From JBKBII01 sp046299415 (GTDB lineage: Bacteria; Pseudomonadota; Gammaproteobacteria; Ectothiorhodospirales; Ectothiorhodospiraceae): a DNA stretch of 64,000 nucleotides. Below the pieces are notes generated by a model that made no database searches, was not told the origin of the DNA, and was given only the letters and a program-made list of their open reading frames with translations. The DNA lies in NCBI GenBank assembly GCA_046299415.1, contig JBKBII010000007.1, forward strand, positions 1 to 64,000, read 5' to 3'. The position numbers and the translations under genes were made by a program. This document shows, piece after piece, positions 62,479-64,000 of this stretch (within the stretch, counting starts at the first letter, position 1; the number at the start of each line of letters is the position of its first letter).

Positions 62479-63255
62479 TCAAGCCAAGCGATCGCTCCAC
62501 TGCACCCACACGGGTGCGTGGTCCGAGGGACGCTCCCAGCCGCGCGGCTCAAGATCGATTCCGGCAGCTGTCAGACGCGGTTCGAGCGCCTCCGAAACCA
62601 AGGTCAGATCGATTCGCAAACCAAGACCACGCTGGAACCCTCGCGTTCGATAGTCGTACCAGGAAAAGACACCCGAAGGTTGATCGAATCGGCGGTAGGC
62701 GTCGACAAGACCCAGGTCGAGCAGCGATTTCAGTCGTTCGCGTTCGGGTGGTGAGCACAGAATTGAGTCGCGCCAACGATCGGGATCGTGGACGTCGCCG
62801 TCAGCCGGTGCGATGTTGAAATCGCCCATCACGACCATCTCGGCGTTCTGTTGGCGTTCGACGGCCAGCCAATCGTGGATTCGATTTAGCCATTCGAGCT
62901 TAAACTGATACTTGGGATCGTCGACCGAACGGCCGTTGACCACATAGAGGTTGATCACCCGCAAGCCATCAACGGTCGCAGCAACAACCCGTCGATCGGG
63001 GTCATCGAGTCCGGGGGGGTCAAAAACGACGTCCGATAGGGGGCGTCGAGCGATCAGCGCAACGCCGTTGTAGGTTTTTTGGCCGGCATAGACGACATGG
63101 TAGCCCGCTTCGGTAAACGCCTCAGCCGGAAAGCGATCGTCCGGAAGTTTCGTCTCTTGAAGACCGAGAACGTCCGGTTCGGCGGTTTCAAGCCAGCGCA
63201 ATACGTGTGGCAGACGCACATTGAGCGAATTGACATTCCAACTCGCGACCTTCAC
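62479..63255 (-). CDS. xthA: Exodeoxyribonuclease III / AP endonuclease
   Basis: Class II AP endonuclease of base-excision repair. The 258 residues show the family blocks VASWNVNSLNVRLPH, LGLQETKLPDD, INLYVVNGRSVDDPKYQFKLEWL, MGDFNIAPADGDVHDP, WYDYRTRGFQRGLGLRIDL and the C-terminal SDHAPV. The start is a GTG at 63255 that overlaps the prlC stop as GTGA, indicating coupling. It acts downstream of glycosylases such as MutM (42-43 kb). Confidence 0.95.
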   Translation of the reverse strand: MKVASWNVNSLNVRLPHVLRWLETAEPDVLGLQETKLPDDRFPAEAFTEAGYHVVYAGQKTYNGVALIARRPLSDVVFDPPGLDDPDRRVVAATVDGLRVINLYVVNGRSVDDPKYQFKLEWLNRIHDWLAVERQQNAEMVVMGDFNIAPADGDVHDPDRWRDSILCSPPERERLKSLLDLGLVDAYRRFDQPSGVFSWYDYRTRGFQRGLGLRIDLTLVSEALEPRLTAAGIDLEPRGWERPSDHAPVWVQWSDRLA

Positions 63256-64000
63256 GCCGCAGCACCAGTGAGGCCCGTGTGACGCAGCAAGGCTTCGACA
63301 TTCGGCTCGCGGCCACGAAATGCGATGAACGAGTCCATGGCCGGTCGCGAGGCGCCAACAGCTAGAATCTCACGTCGAAACGCTTGACCGATTTCGGGGT
63401 TGTCGAGACCTTCTTCTTCGAAACGGGAAAAGGCGTCGGCTGATAGGACCTCGGCCCATTTATAGCTGTAATAACCTGCGGCATAACCGCCTGCAAAGAT
63501 ATGGCTGAACGCGTGCGGGAACCGATGCCAGCTGGGTGGGCGAATGACGGCCACCTCGTTTCGTACCTGATCGAGGATCGCAAGAACGCCGGCGACGTCT
63601 TCTGGTGGCGGTCCCGAATGCAAGCGGAGGTCAAACAACGCAAATTCGCATTGCCGAAGGGTCTGCAGCGCTTCGTGGAAATGGCGCGTCGCGAGCAGAC
63701 GCTGGAAAAGGTCTTCGGGCATTGGCTCACCCGTCTTCCAGTGACGGGCAAAGTCATCAAGTGCAGTGCGCTGCCAACACCAATTTTCCATGAACTGGCT
63801 CGGAAGCTCGACCGCGTCCCACTCGACGCCGGCGATCCCCGAGATATCGGGGTGATCGATCTCGGTCAGCATGTGATGGAGGCCATGGCCAAATTCATGG
63901 AATAGCGTGATGACTTCGTCGTGGGTCAACAACGCCGGCTTGTCACCGACTGGCGGGGTGGAATTGCAGGTCATATAGGCGACCGGCAACTCGATGCCGT
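63252..64000 (-). CDS. prlC: Oligopeptidase A (PrlC), C-terminal part; 5' end beyond window
   Basis: M3-family zinc metallopeptidase that degrades oligopeptides and signal peptides. The visible 249 residues hold the zinc motif HEFGHGLHHM and the downstream ligand Glu in GIAGVEWDAVELPSQFMENW. They end with YYSYKWAEVLSADAFSRF and the substrate-region RGREPNVEALLRH, as in OpdA/PrlC. The frame stays open at the right edge, so the N-terminal two-thirds are outside. Identification as PrlC over dipeptidyl carboxypeptidase rests on these motifs. Confidence 0.93.
   Translation of the reverse strand, partial: GIELPVAYMTCNSTPPVGDKPALLTHDEVITLFHEFGHGLHHMLTEIDHPDISGIAGVEWDAVELPSQFMENWCWQRTALDDFARHWKTGEPMPEDLFQRLLATRHFHEALQTLRQCEFALFDLRLHSGPPPEDVAGVLAILDQVRNEVAVIRPPSWHRFPHAFSHIFAGGYAAGYYSYKWAEVLSADAFSRFEEEGLDNPEIGQAFRREILAVGASRPAMDSFIAFRGREPNVEALLRHTGLTGAAA

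Overview
The window reads as high-GC gammaproteobacterial chromosome from a draft assembly, with a 99-base run of N at 33140-33238. The case for Gammaproteobacteria rests on gene order and content: ubiE-ubiJ-ubiB with overlapping stops and starts, ubiD, the thiG-trmB pair, rpmB-rpmG, an oligopeptidase A (PrlC) gene overlapping an ExoIII gene, and sucA-sucB. No phage, transposase, plasmid or CRISPR hallmark is visible, so this is mostly core genome with some accessory metabolism and signalling.

Layout. 1-9.7 kb: the end of a chromate transporter gene, a membrane diguanylate cyclase, a TSUP transporter fused to a second membrane domain, thiC behind a TPP riboswitch, a YycJ-type metallo-hydrolase, and a LytS/AlgR-type two-component pair. 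9.8-11.3 kb: argH. 11.4-24.0 kb: one long minus-strand urea module, allophanate hydrolase > urea carboxylase > GntR regulator > urtA > urtB > urtC > urtD > urtE. It is preceded by a good sigma-54 (-24/-12) promoter match at 24001-24017, so it looks like a nitrogen-responsive urea uptake and ATP-dependent urea-cleavage system. 24.5-26.6 kb: a tetR-type gene divergent from a fabF-type synthase gene with an 18-bp palindrome between them. 26.8-32.9 kb: a fused hemC-hemD, a Tat-type thioredoxin-like protein and ubiE-ubiJ-ubiB. 33.3-35.9 kb: trmB, thiG and a separated thiS. 36.3-38.5 kb: tRNA-Gly(CCC), an Irr/Fur-like regulator, tRNA-Thr(CGU), rpmB and rpmG.

38.7-43.2 kb: a small conserved-looking protein, an EAL-HDOD protein, a chorismatase (XanB2/Hyg5/FkbO family) and mutM. 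43.8-48.2 kb: a minus-strand signalling operon, made of a membrane hybrid kinase with a periplasmic CxxCH haem-c site, a lone receiver, and a protein joining a histidine-kinase dimerisation segment, a receiver and a GGDEF domain. 48.4-50.9 kb: a UDP-sugar epimerase and a glycosyltransferase. 50.9-55.3 kb: sucB and sucA, read in the order sucA > sucB. 55.4-58.9 kb: a UvrD helicase and an NAD-binding SDR protein followed by a clear terminator. 59.3-64 kb: a lipoprotein alpha/beta hydrolase, ubiD, xthA and the end of prlC.

How the genes connect. Ubiquinone synthesis recurs (chorismatase as a possible 4-hydroxybenzoate source, ubiD, ubiE, ubiJ, ubiB). Thiamine synthesis (thiC, thiG, thiS) supplies the TPP cofactor of SucA. 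Cyclic-di-GMP signalling appears three times (GGDEF, EAL-HDOD, HisKA-REC-GGDEF). A striking trait is that many conserved enzymes carry extra low-complexity segments that relatives lack (LytS-type kinase, UbiJ, Irr-like protein, chorismatase, MutM, hydrolase). The most interesting candidates are the haem-c-sensor to c-di-GMP operon and the sigma-54 urea module.
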